Source: an uncultured Bacillaceae bacterium
GTDB taxonomy: Bacteria; Bacillota; Bacilli; Bacillales; Alkalibacillaceae
Assembly: GCA_937958375.1 (NCBI GenBank)
Contig: CALGNY010000073.1
Location: forward strand, 1 to 41,589
Reading direction: 5' to 3'
Length of the DNA stretch: 41,589 bases
Below the pieces are notes generated by a model. It was not told the origin of the DNA. It did not search any database and saw only the letters and a list, made by a program, of their open reading frames with translations. The translations under genes were made by a program, and so were the position numbers. Positions 8,111-15,920 of this stretch are shown in pieces. Position 1 is the stretch's first letter, and each line of letters begins with the position of its first letter.

Positions 8111-8278
8111 TATGAGCGTAACTTCTCAATAAATGGGTGTCAAACGCCGAATTTTGAGCGTCATTTCTCAATTAATGGGTGTCGATCAAGCAAGTATGAG
8201 CGCCATTTCTCAATAAATGGGTGTCGATCAAGCAAGTATGAGCGTCATTCCCCGATAAGTGGGTGCCGAGCCGCCCGG
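8111..8278 (+). repeat. four tandem 42-bp repeats downstream of safA
   Basis: Units start at 8111, 8153, 8195 and 8237. Units 2 and 3 differ at only three positions; unit 4 is more diverged. A frame stays open through the array and would read as 14-residue repeats (core HFSINGCRSSKYER), but it has only a TTG start at 8093 and no ribosome binding site, so I do not call it a gene. Unit 2 shares an 18-base core (8172-8189) with the repeats at 15867-15884, with 16 of 18 bases equal. The rest of the 285 bases between safA and nadE holds nothing else apart from the nadE promoter. Confidence 0.93.
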
Positions 8279-8311
8279 GAAGATTCGCAAACCCAAAAAC
8301 GTTTTCGGGTA

Positions 8312-8320
8312 TGCTACACT
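8312..8320 (+). promoter_or_regulatory. possible extended -10 promoter for nadE
   Basis: TGCTACACT at 8312-8320 resembles an extended -10 element 31 bases before the nadE start. No good -35 box is seen. Confidence 0.35.
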
Positions 8321-8350
8321 TAAAGAAAAAGCAGTAAGGAGAACGCATAC

Positions 8351-9103
8351 GTGAAAAAACATATTGACCAATTGACGCAATGGCTAAAGAATCAAGTCGA
8401 GCAAACAAAAACAAATGGATTGATCGTCGGTGTGAGCGGCGGCGTGGATTCCGCTGTCGTCAGTTATTTGATTGAAAAAGCAACACCGGGCCATGCGCTC
8501 GGCGTCATTTTACCTTGTCATAGCAGTGAAGAAGACCTCAAAGATGCACAGGCAGTGGTCGAGGGGGCAAAGATCAATCATATGACGATTGACTTATCAG
8601 CTCGGCATCGCCAATTATTTGAGCAAATCAAACAGCAAACCCATGAGAAGCAGGAGTGGAATGAAGAAAAGGAACGGATGGCAGATGCCAATTTGCGTGC
8701 TCGCTTACGGATGAGCACCTTATATACGCTTGCCATCAACTACAACTACCTGGTCGTGGGGACAGATAACCAGTCTGAATGGTACACTGGTTATTTCACC
8801 AAATATGGTGATGGAGGCGTAGATTTGGCGCCGCTTGTGCATTATACGAAAACGGAAATATTTGAAATGGCACGCGAATTAGGCGTACCTGATTCAATTA
8901 TCACAAAATCGCCCAGCGCCGGTTTATGGGAAGGACAAACGGATGAACAGGAGATGGGCGTTTCGTATGAGACAATTGATGCCTATCTACGAGGAAAAAA
9001 TGTTGGTGAAAAAGAACGTGCAATCATTGAAGAAATGCATGAACGTACCGAGCATAAACGCCAAATGCCGCCGACTCCGCCAGATTTCCATCAATTCTCA
9101 TAG
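8351..9103 (+). CDS. nadE: NAD synthetase, ammonia-dependent
   Basis: A 250-residue N-type ATP pyrophosphatase that amidates nicotinic acid adenine dinucleotide to NAD, the last step of NAD synthesis. The ATP-binding loop SGGVDS is at residues 29-34. GTDNQSEWYTGYFTKYGDGG and the KSPSAGLWEGQTDE segment are the substrate-binding signatures. No N-terminal glutaminase domain is present, so ammonia is the likely nitrogen source. It starts with GTG at 8351, nine bases after AAGGAG. In B. subtilis the nadABC genes lie beside safA, so an NAD gene here fits the neighbourhood, although this one is a different step. Confidence 0.95.
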   Translation: MKKHIDQLTQWLKNQVEQTKTNGLIVGVSGGVDSAVVSYLIEKATPGHALGVILPCHSSEEDLKDAQAVVEGAKINHMTIDLSARHRQLFEQIKQQTHEKQEWNEEKERMADANLRARLRMSTLYTLAINYNYLVVGTDNQSEWYTGYFTKYGDGGVDLAPLVHYTKTEIFEMARELGVPDSIITKSPSAGLWEGQTDEQEMGVSYETIDAYLRGKNVGEKERAIIEEMHERTEHKRQMPPTPPDFHQFS

Positions 9104-9117
9104 CGCTTGATGTATGG

Positions 9118-9160
9118 AATACACCTCTTTTTTCAAACTAACAAAAGGAGGTGTATTTTT
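9118..9160 (+). terminator. hairpin ending nadE and holding the next gene's ribosome binding site
   Basis: AATACACCTC (9118-9127) pairs with GAGGTGTATT (9148-9157), followed by T to 9160 and then directly by the ATG at 9161. The right arm contains AGGAGGTG, the ribosome binding site of the lipoprotein gene. It looks like an intrinsic terminator for nadE that also sequesters that site in read-through RNA. Confidence 0.65.
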
Positions 9161-9658
9161 ATGTTGAAGAAAATATTACTCACTGGAACAGCTCTTTTGC
9201 TGGCCGGCTGTACATGGGCCAACCCAGAAAAAGACGGTGATGCGTCCGATCAAACCACAAACAGTGGCCAAACTGCTGAGTTTCAAAAAGATGAACAGGT
9301 GACAGACGAAGAGTTAATCCGTTATAATTTATATCCGAACCCCTCTGAGTATTATGAACAAGAAAATTTAGACAGATCCATGGATAATACGGATGGAAAT
9401 GCGAATAATCACGCGAATAACCAGGGTGGTGACCAACAACTCAAGCGTGATTTATACTATGAGTTGATGCAACTGGAAGAGGTGCGACAAGCGGGAATCT
9501 CGATAACGGATGATAAAATATTTATTGCCATCAATTTAGAAAATCGCTCCGATCCGAAAGAAACGGTTCAGCTCGTCAAAGAGGTAACAGAAGAAATGAC
9601 CGGGCGATCTGATATAATTGTGGATGTAGATCCAGACTTTGATACGCGAATCGAGTAA
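9161..9658 (+). CDS. YhcN/YlaJ-family sporulation lipoprotein, CoxA-like
   Basis: A 165-residue secreted lipoprotein. The signal peptide MLKKILLTGTALLLAGC ends in a lipobox with C17 as the lipidated residue. An Asn-, Asp- and Gln-rich linker follows, up to about residue 100. A small C-terminal alpha/beta domain (VRQAGISITDDKIFIAINLE to IIVDVDPDF) is typical of the YhcN/YlaJ family, which is found in spores. In B. subtilis the family member coxA directly follows safA, so this is its likely counterpart, now separated from safA by nadE. ATG 9161 follows AAAGGAGGTG. Role inferred; no enzymatic motif seen. Confidence 0.8.
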   Translation: MLKKILLTGTALLLAGCTWANPEKDGDASDQTTNSGQTAEFQKDEQVTDEELIRYNLYPNPSEYYEQENLDRSMDNTDGNANNHANNQGGDQQLKRDLYYELMQLEEVRQAGISITDDKIFIAINLENRSDPKETVQLVKEVTEEMTGRSDIIVDVDPDFDTRIE

Positions 9659-9694
9659 TCGGTAAAGCTGTTACAAAAAGGGGAGGTTATTTTT

Positions 9695-10459
9695 ATGAAA
9701 TATGCCATCATTACCGGTGCATCCAGGGGACTTGGGGAAGAAGTAGCCAAATTGGCTTTATCGACTGGATATAACCTATTAACAGTCGCTCGAAAGCCTG
9801 AGCTCAATACGGTTGAAGAAGAAGCCAAACGGAATCAAATAGAACATTTTCATTTTGCCACCGATCTCAGTGATCCGGACAAGACGGCCTCTATTGGTGA
9901 AAAAATGGCTGCTGAATTGACAGGGAAAGACATCGATGAACTACTACTCGTCAACAATGCAGGGATGGTTACGCCGATCAGTCCAATTGGTCATATGGAT
10001 AGCCAACAAATTTCGGCGCATGTTTCACTGAACATCACCGCACCCATGATTTTACTGAATGAAATCAAAAAAACAGTGACAGACATTCCATTAACGGTAG
10101 TCAATATCAGTTCGGGAGCAGCTGAGCGGGGGACCTATGGATGGAGTGCTTATGGCTCTACAAAAGCCGCTGTAAATTTATATACACAAACAGCTGCATT
10201 AGAAGCGAAAGAATTAAATCTCGATGAAGTTCATGTGGCTTTTAGTCCTGGGATTATGGATACAGAGATGCAATCTGAAATCAGAAAAACAACCAAACAA
10301 GCATTTAAAGATGTAGAGAAATTCCAAAACTTCAAAAGTGAAGGGCAGTTGCGAAGTCCCAAAGAAGTAGCAGACCTATTATTCAAATTATTGAAAGACC
10401 GTTCATCCATTCGAAGCGGTCATATTTATCGTGTTTACGATTTGGTAGATAAAGAATAG
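9695..10459 (+). CDS. short-chain dehydrogenase/reductase, benzil-reductase (YueD)-like
   Basis: A 254-residue classical SDR with an N-terminal NADP-type Rossmann motif TGASRGLG (residues 7-14), NNAG at 87-90, catalytic Ser near 139-140 (NISSGAAERG) and YGSTK with Y153 and K157. The closest family I recall is YueD, (S)-benzoin-forming benzil reductase, which is related to sepiapterin reductase. The natural substrate is unknown. It follows the lipoprotein gene by 36 bases and precedes yebC by 17, so it may be co-transcribed with yebC. I do not know it at this place in B. subtilis. Confidence 0.85.
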   Translation: MKYAIITGASRGLGEEVAKLALSTGYNLLTVARKPELNTVEEEAKRNQIEHFHFATDLSDPDKTASIGEKMAAELTGKDIDELLLVNNAGMVTPISPIGHMDSQQISAHVSLNITAPMILLNEIKKTVTDIPLTVVNISSGAAERGTYGWSAYGSTKAAVNLYTQTAALEAKELNLDEVHVAFSPGIMDTEMQSEIRKTTKQAFKDVEKFQNFKSEGQLRSPKEVADLLFKLLKDRSSIRSGHIYRVYDLVDKE

Positions 10460-10476
10460 AAGGGAAGGGGAACCGA

Positions 10477-11196
10477 ATGGCAGGACATTCAAAATGGCAT
10501 AACATTAAACATAAGAAAAATGCCAAGGATGCAAAACGGGGAAAAATTTTCATGAAGTTGGCCAAAGAAATTTATGTGGCCGCAAAGCAAGGTGGACCAG
10601 ACCCAGAGACCAACGCTGCATTGCGTTTGGCAATCGATAAAGCAAAATCGAACAATTTGCCGAATGATAATATTGACCGAGCGATCCAGAAAGCTTCGGG
10701 GAATGTCGATGGAGAAAATTATGAGGAACTGACGTATGAAGGCTACGGACCAGGCGGCGTTGCCGTAATGGTCGATGTGTTGACTGACAATAAAAACCGT
10801 ACGGCAGCAGAGGTACGACATGCATTTTCCAAAAATGACGGTAATTTAGGCGAGAATGGCTGTGTCGCATTCATGTTCCAACGTCAAGGATATATCGTCA
10901 TCGCAAAAGAAAATGTCGACGTTGATGAAGATGAGTTGATGTTGGAAGCAATCGAAGCGGGTTGCGAAGAGATTGAATCGACAGACGAAGTTTTTGAAAT
11001 CTATACGTCGGTCGAAAACTTTGAGACATGTAAGAAAACCCTTGAAGAAAAATATCCACTAGAAGCAGCGGAGATCACGATGCTTCCGGATACGAATACA
11101 CCTGTATCTGGCGACCATGAAGAAAAGATGGCTAAGCTGATTGATATGTTGGAGGACCTAGATGACGTACAAGACGTTCATCATAATATGGGATAA
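10477..11196 (+). CDS. yebC: YebC/PmpR-family DNA-binding/translation factor
   Basis: A 239-residue protein with the invariant start MAGHSKWHNIKHKKNAKDAK. The family was long described as transcriptional regulators. More recent work assigns YebC proteins a role in translation through proline-rich stretches, so I leave the mechanism open. The acidic C-terminal domain (EENVDVDEDELMLEAIEAG-like region, about 140-239) is typical. In B. subtilis the homologue yrbC also follows the safA-coxA pair. RBS AAGGGAAGGGG precedes the start. Confidence 0.93.
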   Translation: MAGHSKWHNIKHKKNAKDAKRGKIFMKLAKEIYVAAKQGGPDPETNAALRLAIDKAKSNNLPNDNIDRAIQKASGNVDGENYEELTYEGYGPGGVAVMVDVLTDNKNRTAAEVRHAFSKNDGNLGENGCVAFMFQRQGYIVIAKENVDVDEDELMLEAIEAGCEEIESTDEVFEIYTSVENFETCKKTLEEKYPLEAAEITMLPDTNTPVSGDHEEKMAKLIDMLEDLDDVQDVHHNMG

Positions 11197-11202
11197 GGGA
11201 TC

Positions 11203-11275
11203 GAGGTTGGGAAGGGTTCGGTTCGAATGAACGCCAGTAAACACGCTCATTGGCTGAACCGAAATACCCAGCCTC
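11203..11275 (+). other. 73-base intergenic hairpin after yebC
   Basis: GAGGTTGGG (11203-11211) pairs with CCCAGCCTC (11267-11275), and inside it TTCGGTTC (11217-11224) pairs with GAACCGAA (11256-11263). The loop holds AATGA and TCATT, which could pair too. No T run follows directly, so this is either a poor terminator or a structured RNA or cruciform of unknown role. Confidence 0.7.
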
Positions 11276-11317
11276 TTTCCTAACGTTTTGTTTTTGCATT
11301 ACGTTAACCGTAATTCA

Positions 11318-11326
11318 TGTTAAACT
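11318..11326 (+). promoter_or_regulatory. likely ruvAB promoter (extended -10)
   Basis: TGTTAAACT at 11318-11326 fits TGn followed by TAAACT. TTGCAT at 11294 is too far (21 bases) for a good -35. The element sits just before a LexA box. Confidence 0.45.
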
Positions 11327-11334
11327 AGTGAGAG

Positions 11335-11348
11335 AGAACGTTTGTTCA
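11335..11348 (+). promoter_or_regulatory. LexA (SOS) operator of ruvAB
   Basis: AGAACGTTTGTTCA has the Gram-positive LexA half sites GAAC and GTTC with a four-base gap, close to the consensus CGAAC-N4-GTTCG. It starts 9 bases after the putative -10, so bound LexA would block transcription start. ruvAB is a known SOS operon in B. subtilis. Confidence 0.8.
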
Positions 11349-11367
11349 TCAAAAGGGAGAGAAAATC

Positions 11368-11979
11368 ATGTTTGCCTATATACGCGGGGAATTACAAGAA
11401 ATCGAAGAAGATTTTCTTGTCGTCGAGGCAGCAGGGGTCGGCTATGAAATTTACTGTGCGAATCCCTATCAATTTTATGACAGCCTTGAAAAGGAAATTA
11501 AAATTTATACATATCAGCATGTCCGAGAAGACTTGCAAATGCTTTATGGGTTTAAAAAGGAAGAAGAGAAGGCATTGTTCAAAAAACTGATCCAAGTATC
11601 AGGTATTGGTCCGAAGAGTGCCATTGCGATGATCGGCCAATCACCTGTTCGTGAGTTTGCTCAAGCAATTGAACAAGAAAATGAAAAGTTTTTGACCAAA
11701 TTCCCTGGTGTCGGTAAGAAAACGGCCAGACAAATCATTTTGGATCTAAAAGGAAAAGTAACTGAATGGTTAACGCTTCAGGCGGAGGATCCGAAGACAC
11801 CTGAAACCATCCACATGATTCATACAGAGAGTCAATATTATGAGGAAGCGGTAGAAGCATTGAAGGCACTCGGCTATTCCAATCGAGAAATTAAATCAAT
11901 TGAAGCGAAATTGAAATCAGAAGAATACTCATCGACGGATGATGTCGTCAGAAAAGGTTTACAACTATTAATGCGTTAA
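11368..11979 (+). CDS. ruvA: Holliday junction branch migration protein RuvA
   Basis: A 203-residue junction-binding subunit that directs RuvB rings onto Holliday junctions. The N-terminal OB fold (MFAYIRGELQEI) is followed by two helix-hairpin-helix motifs at IQVSGIGPKSA and FPGVGKKTA and a C-terminal three-helix RuvB-contact domain (ALGYSNREIKSI). RBS AAAGGGAGAG precedes ATG 11368. ruvB follows after 12 bases. The upstream LexA box indicates DNA-damage induction. Confidence 0.97.
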   Translation: MFAYIRGELQEIEEDFLVVEAAGVGYEIYCANPYQFYDSLEKEIKIYTYQHVREDLQMLYGFKKEEEKALFKKLIQVSGIGPKSAIAMIGQSPVREFAQAIEQENEKFLTKFPGVGKKTARQIILDLKGKVTEWLTLQAEDPKTPETIHMIHTESQYYEEAVEALKALGYSNREIKSIEAKLKSEEYSSTDDVVRKGLQLLMR

Positions 11980-11991
11980 GTAGGTGTAAAG

Positions 11992-12990
11992 ATGGAAGAC
12001 CGAATGATCTCTGGGGAACTTCAAGGCGAAGATCTTCAAATCGAACAGAGTTTAAGACCTCAAGTGTTGAGGCAATATATAGGACAAGGGAAAACCAAAC
12101 GTAATTTAAGCATTTTTATTGAAGCGGCGAAGATGAGAGATGAACCGCTAGACCATGTATTGTTGTATGGTCCTCCTGGGCTTGGGAAAACAACGCTTGC
12201 TTCGATCATCGCCAACGAAATGAATGTCCAGTTTCGAACGACCTCAGGCCCTGCGATTGAACGGGCAGGCGACTTGGCGGCGATTTTATCATCTTTAGAA
12301 ACGGGAGATGTTTTGTTTATTGATGAAATCCACCGCTTGCCACGTGCGGTTGAAGAAATTCTTTATCCGGCGATGGAAGACTTTTTCCTTGATATCGTGA
12401 TTGGTCAGGGAGATAGTGCGCGGTCGGTTCGTTTGGATTTACCGCCATTTACGTTAGTTGGCGCCACCACTCGAGCGGGCTTGCTATCTGCTCCTTTACG
12501 TGACCGTTTTGGCGTTCTCAGCCGTCTTGAATTTTATGAGGACAAGGATTTGAGCCAAATTATTGAGCGAACAGCCGATATTTTTCAAATCGAGATCGAA
12601 AAAGAAGCGGCGAATGAGATTGCTTCCCGTTCACGAGGCACTCCGCGGATTGCGAATCGTTTGCTTAAACGTGTCCGGGATATTGCCCAAGTGAATGACA
12701 TGGATACGATCACAAAGAAAATCACGCAAGAGGCGCTAGCGATGCTCCAAGTCGATAAAGCAGGATTAGATCATATTGACCATAAATATTTACTAGCGAT
12801 CATCGACAAGTTTCAAGGTGGCCCGGTTGGTGTCGAGACCCTGGCTGCGACGATTGGTGAAGAATCACAAACATTAGAAGACGTCTACGAACCATTTTTG
12901 TTGCAAAAAGGATATATTCAACGGACACCACGTGGTCGGATTGCAACGTATGAAGCTTACCGGCATTTGAACAGGGAGGTTCATGATTAA
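11992..12990 (+). CDS. ruvB: Holliday junction branch migration helicase RuvB
   Basis: A 332-residue AAA+ motor that drives branch migration with RuvA. Walker A GPPGLGKTT is at residues 60-68, Walker B LFIDEIH at 108-114, sensor 1 at GATTRAG and the arginine finger region at PLRDRFG. A winged-helix domain at the C-terminus ends GYIQRTPRGR. Its stop codon abuts the ATG of the next small gene. Confidence 0.98.
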   Translation: MEDRMISGELQGEDLQIEQSLRPQVLRQYIGQGKTKRNLSIFIEAAKMRDEPLDHVLLYGPPGLGKTTLASIIANEMNVQFRTTSGPAIERAGDLAAILSSLETGDVLFIDEIHRLPRAVEEILYPAMEDFFLDIVIGQGDSARSVRLDLPPFTLVGATTRAGLLSAPLRDRFGVLSRLEFYEDKDLSQIIERTADIFQIEIEKEAANEIASRSRGTPRIANRLLKRVRDIAQVNDMDTITKKITQEALAMLQVDKAGLDHIDHKYLLAIIDKFQGGPVGVETLAATIGEESQTLEDVYEPFLLQKGYIQRTPRGRIATYEAYRHLNREVHD

Positions 12991-13191
12991 ATGGATGGAC
13001 TTGGGAAGATTCTGATTCTGATTGGTATCGTTTTAATTGTCATCGGTATCATTTGGACAACCATCGGAAGACTTCCTGGTGATTTTATGTTCAAAAAAGG
13101 AAATACGACTGTGTATTTTCCGATTATGACATCCATCGTGATCAGTATTGTATTGACGCTGATCTTTTTCATTATCGGCCGATTCAAATAG
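12991..13191 (+). CDS. DUF2905 family small membrane protein
   Basis: A 66-residue protein with two hydrophobic spans (about 5-24 and 41-62) joined by the conserved TTIGRLPGDFMFKKGN loop with its invariant GRLPGD. DUF2905 proteins often sit beside ruvB or queA in Firmicutes and other bacteria; their role is unknown. The ATG touches the ruvB stop, so translation is probably coupled and the gene should follow SOS-induced ruvAB expression. Confidence 0.88.
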   Translation: MDGLGKILILIGIVLIVIGIIWTTIGRLPGDFMFKKGNTTVYFPIMTSIVISIVLTLIFFIIGRFK

Positions 13192-13221
13192 CCGGATCGT
13201 AAACAGAAAGTAGGATTTTTT

Positions 13222-14250
13222 ATGAACATCAATGAATTTGATTTCGATTTACCAGAACAGTTAATTGCCCAAACGCCACTCAAGGATCGATCGGCTTCCC
13301 GACTGTTGACGATCGATCGGGAAAAAGACACCTTTTACCACGAGACTTTCACTGACTTGATCGATTACTTGGAACCTGGTGATTGTCTGGTGTTGAATGA
13401 TACGAAGGTCTTGCCAGCGAGATTAATGGGACATAAAGCAGATACGCTCGGAAAAGTAGAGCTGCTCCTCCTGCATCAACTTGAAGGGGACGAATGGGAA
13501 GTCCTTGTGAAACCAGCCAAAAAGGTCAAAAAAGGCACGATGATTCATTTTGGAGATGGGTTGCTGAAAGCTGAATGTGTGGAAGAAAAAGACCATGGCG
13601 GCAGAGTTGTGCGTTTTTATTATGACGGAATCTTTTTGGAAATCTTAGATCAATTGGGTGAAATGCCTCTGCCTCCATACATTAAAGAACAATTGGATGA
13701 TCAAGATCGTTATCAAACGGTTTATGCGAAAGAGGTAGGATCTGCGGCAGCGCCTACAGCTGGTTTACACTTTACAGAAGAACTACTCCAGCAAGTTAAG
13801 GATAAAGGTGTGCATATTGCCTATTTGACGTTACACGTCGGCTTAGGTACCTTCAGGCCGGTTCAAACGGATGAAGTGGAAGCTCATGAGATGCATGCGG
13901 AATTTTACCAGCTTGACGAAAAAACGGCGGACCTATTGAATGACACCAAAGCAAATGGCCACCGTGTGATTGCCGTCGGTACCACCTCTGTGCGTACACT
14001 AGAAACGATCGCAAGGGATTCAAGTGGCCGATTGAAAGGGCAAAGTGGTTGGACGGACATTTTCATTTATCCACCATACGAATTCAAAGCGATTGATGCG
14101 ATGATCACAAATTTCCACTTACCGAAGTCAACGCTGATCATGCTCGTCAGTGCGTTTGCTGGGAAAGATAGAACGCTGGATGCATACAAGGAAGCCGTCG
14201 AAAAACAGTATCGTTTTTTCAGCTTTGGCGATGCAATGTTTATTTTTTAA
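13222..14250 (+). CDS. queA: S-adenosylmethionine:tRNA ribosyltransferase-isomerase
   Basis: A 342-residue enzyme that transfers the ribose of SAM to preQ1 on tRNA to form epoxyqueuosine. The family start DFDLPEQLIAQTPLKDRSAS, the core SAAAPTAGLHFT and the YEFKAIDAMITNFHLPKSTL segment are diagnostic. It is followed 21 bases later by tgt, the preceding enzyme of the queuosine pathway, and then yajC, the usual queA-tgt-yajC operon. Confidence 0.98.
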   Translation: MNINEFDFDLPEQLIAQTPLKDRSASRLLTIDREKDTFYHETFTDLIDYLEPGDCLVLNDTKVLPARLMGHKADTLGKVELLLLHQLEGDEWEVLVKPAKKVKKGTMIHFGDGLLKAECVEEKDHGGRVVRFYYDGIFLEILDQLGEMPLPPYIKEQLDDQDRYQTVYAKEVGSAAAPTAGLHFTEELLQQVKDKGVHIAYLTLHVGLGTFRPVQTDEVEAHEMHAEFYQLDEKTADLLNDTKANGHRVIAVGTTSVRTLETIARDSSGRLKGQSGWTDIFIYPPYEFKAIDAMITNFHLPKSTLIMLVSAFAGKDRTLDAYKEAVEKQYRFFSFGDAMFIF

Positions 14251-14271
14251 CGAATAGCAAGGAGAGAGTCC

Positions 14272-15408
14272 ATGACGATCACATATGAATTAAAAAAGGT
14301 TTGTAAGCAGACAGGAGCAAGGCTTGGCACCGTTCACACGCCACATGGCTCATTTGAAACACCCGTATTCATGCCTGTCGGTACGTTGGCGACAGTGAAA
14401 ACCATGAGCCCAGAGGAATTAACCGAGATTGGGGCGAATATCATATTATCAAACACGTACCATTTATGGCTTCGTCCAGGGGAAGATATTATCGAAGAAG
14501 CCGGTGGATTGCACAAATTCATGAATTGGGATGGTTCGATCTTGACCGATTCAGGTGGTTTTCAAGTGTTTAGTCTATCGGATATGAGAGAAATCAAAGA
14601 AGAAGGTGTGCATTTCAGAAACCACATCAGTGGCGAAAAGCTCTTTTTATCGCCTGAAAAAGCGATGCACATTCAGAACGCACTCGGATCTGATATCATG
14701 ATGGCCTTTGATGAATGCCCTCCCTATCCAGCTACGTTCGAATACATGAAACAATCTGTAGAGCGGACATCACGTTGGGCGGAACGCTGTTTGGAAGCCC
14801 ATAATCGACCGGAAGATCAAGGTTTATTTGGAATTGTGCAAGGCGGCGAATATGAAGAACTTCGTAAGCAAAGTGCACGTGATCTCGTTTCATTGGATTT
14901 TCCTGGCTATGCAATCGGCGGTCTGTCCGTTGGTGAACCAAAAGATGTCATGAACCGGGCATTGGAATTCACAACGCCTTTATTGCCTGATGACAAACCG
15001 CGTTATTTAATGGGCGTCGGATCACCAGATTCATTGATCGATGGCGCTATCCGGGGAGTGGACATGTTTGATTGTGTCTTGCCGACGAGAATTGCCCGTA
15101 ATGGTACATGTATGACATCGAACGGAAGACTTGTTGTACGTAACGCAAAATATGCTCGCGATTTTACGCCAATCGATGAAAATTGTGATTGTTATACATG
15201 CAGAAATTACACGAAAGCCTATGTCAGACACTTGATCAAAACAAATGAAACGTTCGGGATAAGATTAACTACTTATCATAACCTGTACTTTTTGGTAAAA
15301 TTGATGGAGCAGGTGCGAAAAGCAATTGCAGAAGATCGTTTAGGCGATTTTCGAGAAGAGTTTTTTGAACAATATGGCTTTAATAAGCCAGATGCGAAGA
15401 ATTTTTAG
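14272..15408 (+). CDS. tgt: queuine/preQ1 tRNA-guanine transglycosylase
   Basis: A 378-residue TIM-barrel enzyme that exchanges G34 for preQ1 in tRNAs with GUN anticodons. The general acid/base is D93 in LTDSGGFQVF and the nucleophile D267 in FDCVLPTR. The zinc ligands are C305, C307, C310 (CDCYTC) and H336. RBS AAGGAGAGAG precedes ATG 14272. Length and motifs are complete. Confidence 0.98.
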   Translation: MTITYELKKVCKQTGARLGTVHTPHGSFETPVFMPVGTLATVKTMSPEELTEIGANIILSNTYHLWLRPGEDIIEEAGGLHKFMNWDGSILTDSGGFQVFSLSDMREIKEEGVHFRNHISGEKLFLSPEKAMHIQNALGSDIMMAFDECPPYPATFEYMKQSVERTSRWAERCLEAHNRPEDQGLFGIVQGGEYEELRKQSARDLVSLDFPGYAIGGLSVGEPKDVMNRALEFTTPLLPDDKPRYLMGVGSPDSLIDGAIRGVDMFDCVLPTRIARNGTCMTSNGRLVVRNAKYARDFTPIDENCDCYTCRNYTKAYVRHLIKTNETFGIRLTTYHNLYFLVKLMEQVRKAIAEDRLGDFREEFFEQYGFNKPDAKNF

Positions 15409-15423
15409 GAAGGAGGAGTTTGA

Positions 15424-15687
15424 ATGGATGCATTAGCAGGGTTATTACCACTTGTGTTGTTTATTCTTTTATTTTGGCTAATTCTTATTCGCCCACAACA
15501 AAAGAGACAGAAAAAAGTGGTCGAAATGCAGAATAATCTTCAAAAAGGCGATGAAATTGTAACCATCGGCGGTATGCACGGCCGAATTCATGCGTTAGAT
15601 GAAGGCACGATCGTAATTGAAGTCAATGATGGACACAAACTTACATACGATCGCACAGCGGTTCGTGAGGTAAAAAACCAAAACTAA
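15424..15687 (+). CDS. yajC: preprotein translocase subunit YajC
   Basis: An 87-residue single-span membrane protein accessory to SecDF. The hydrophobic span at about residues 5-24 is followed by the conserved IRPQQKRQKK stretch and a small soluble domain (KGDEIVTIGGMHGRI). RBS GGAAGGAGGAG lies just before the ATG. It ends the queA-tgt-yajC operon; secDF is 4.8 kb downstream. Confidence 0.96.
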   Translation: MDALAGLLPLVLFILLFWLILIRPQQKRQKKVVEMQNNLQKGDEIVTIGGMHGRIHALDEGTIVIEVNDGHKLTYDRTAVREVKNQN

Positions 15688-15688
15688 T

Positions 15689-15742
15689 CAACAAAAAACT
15701 GACCAATTCAGCTGGACAAGGTACTTGGTCAGTTTTTTGTTG
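15689..15742 (+). terminator. bidirectional terminator between yajC and the reverse membrane gene
   Basis: CAACAAAAAACTGACCAA (15689-15706) pairs perfectly with TTGGTCAGTTTTTTGTTG (15725-15742). T runs exist on both strands, so it can end transcription from either side. Confidence 0.92.
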
Positions 15743-15763
15743 GTCAAACTTAATTATCCGAGA

Positions 15764-15915
15764 TTAATTGCTGTCAAATTAACGAAGGTAGTCTATAGCT
15801 TCGAATTAATCGCTGTTAATTAGTGTCAATCAATGGTGGTGCTCCGTAGCTTCGAATAACAGGCCGTTAATTGGTGTCAATCAACGCATGCACCATAGCT
15901 TCGAATAACTCCACT
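15764..15915 (-). repeat. three degenerate copies of a 49-52-bp repeat, locus A
   Basis: Marker TTCGAA recurs at 15800, 15851 and 15900, and TGTCAA at 15772, 15824 and 15875. Read on the reverse strand, the copy at 15880-15838 begins TTGACACCAATTAACGG and continues GTTATTCGAAGCTACGG, then AGCACC. It matches the copy at 32774-32816 in 40 of 43 positions. The repeats fill the gap between the yajC terminator and the reverse-strand gene; nothing else is seen there. Confidence 0.9.
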
Positions 15916-15920
15916 TACAC

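Noticed and set aside
8111..8278. Tandem array as CRISPR
   Set aside because: Units are directly contiguous with no variable spacers, and no cas gene is present.
8093..8323. Frame of 14-residue repeats as a small protein
   Set aside because: It has only a TTG start, no ribosome binding site, and the unit is better explained as a DNA repeat related to non-coding repeats elsewhere in the window.
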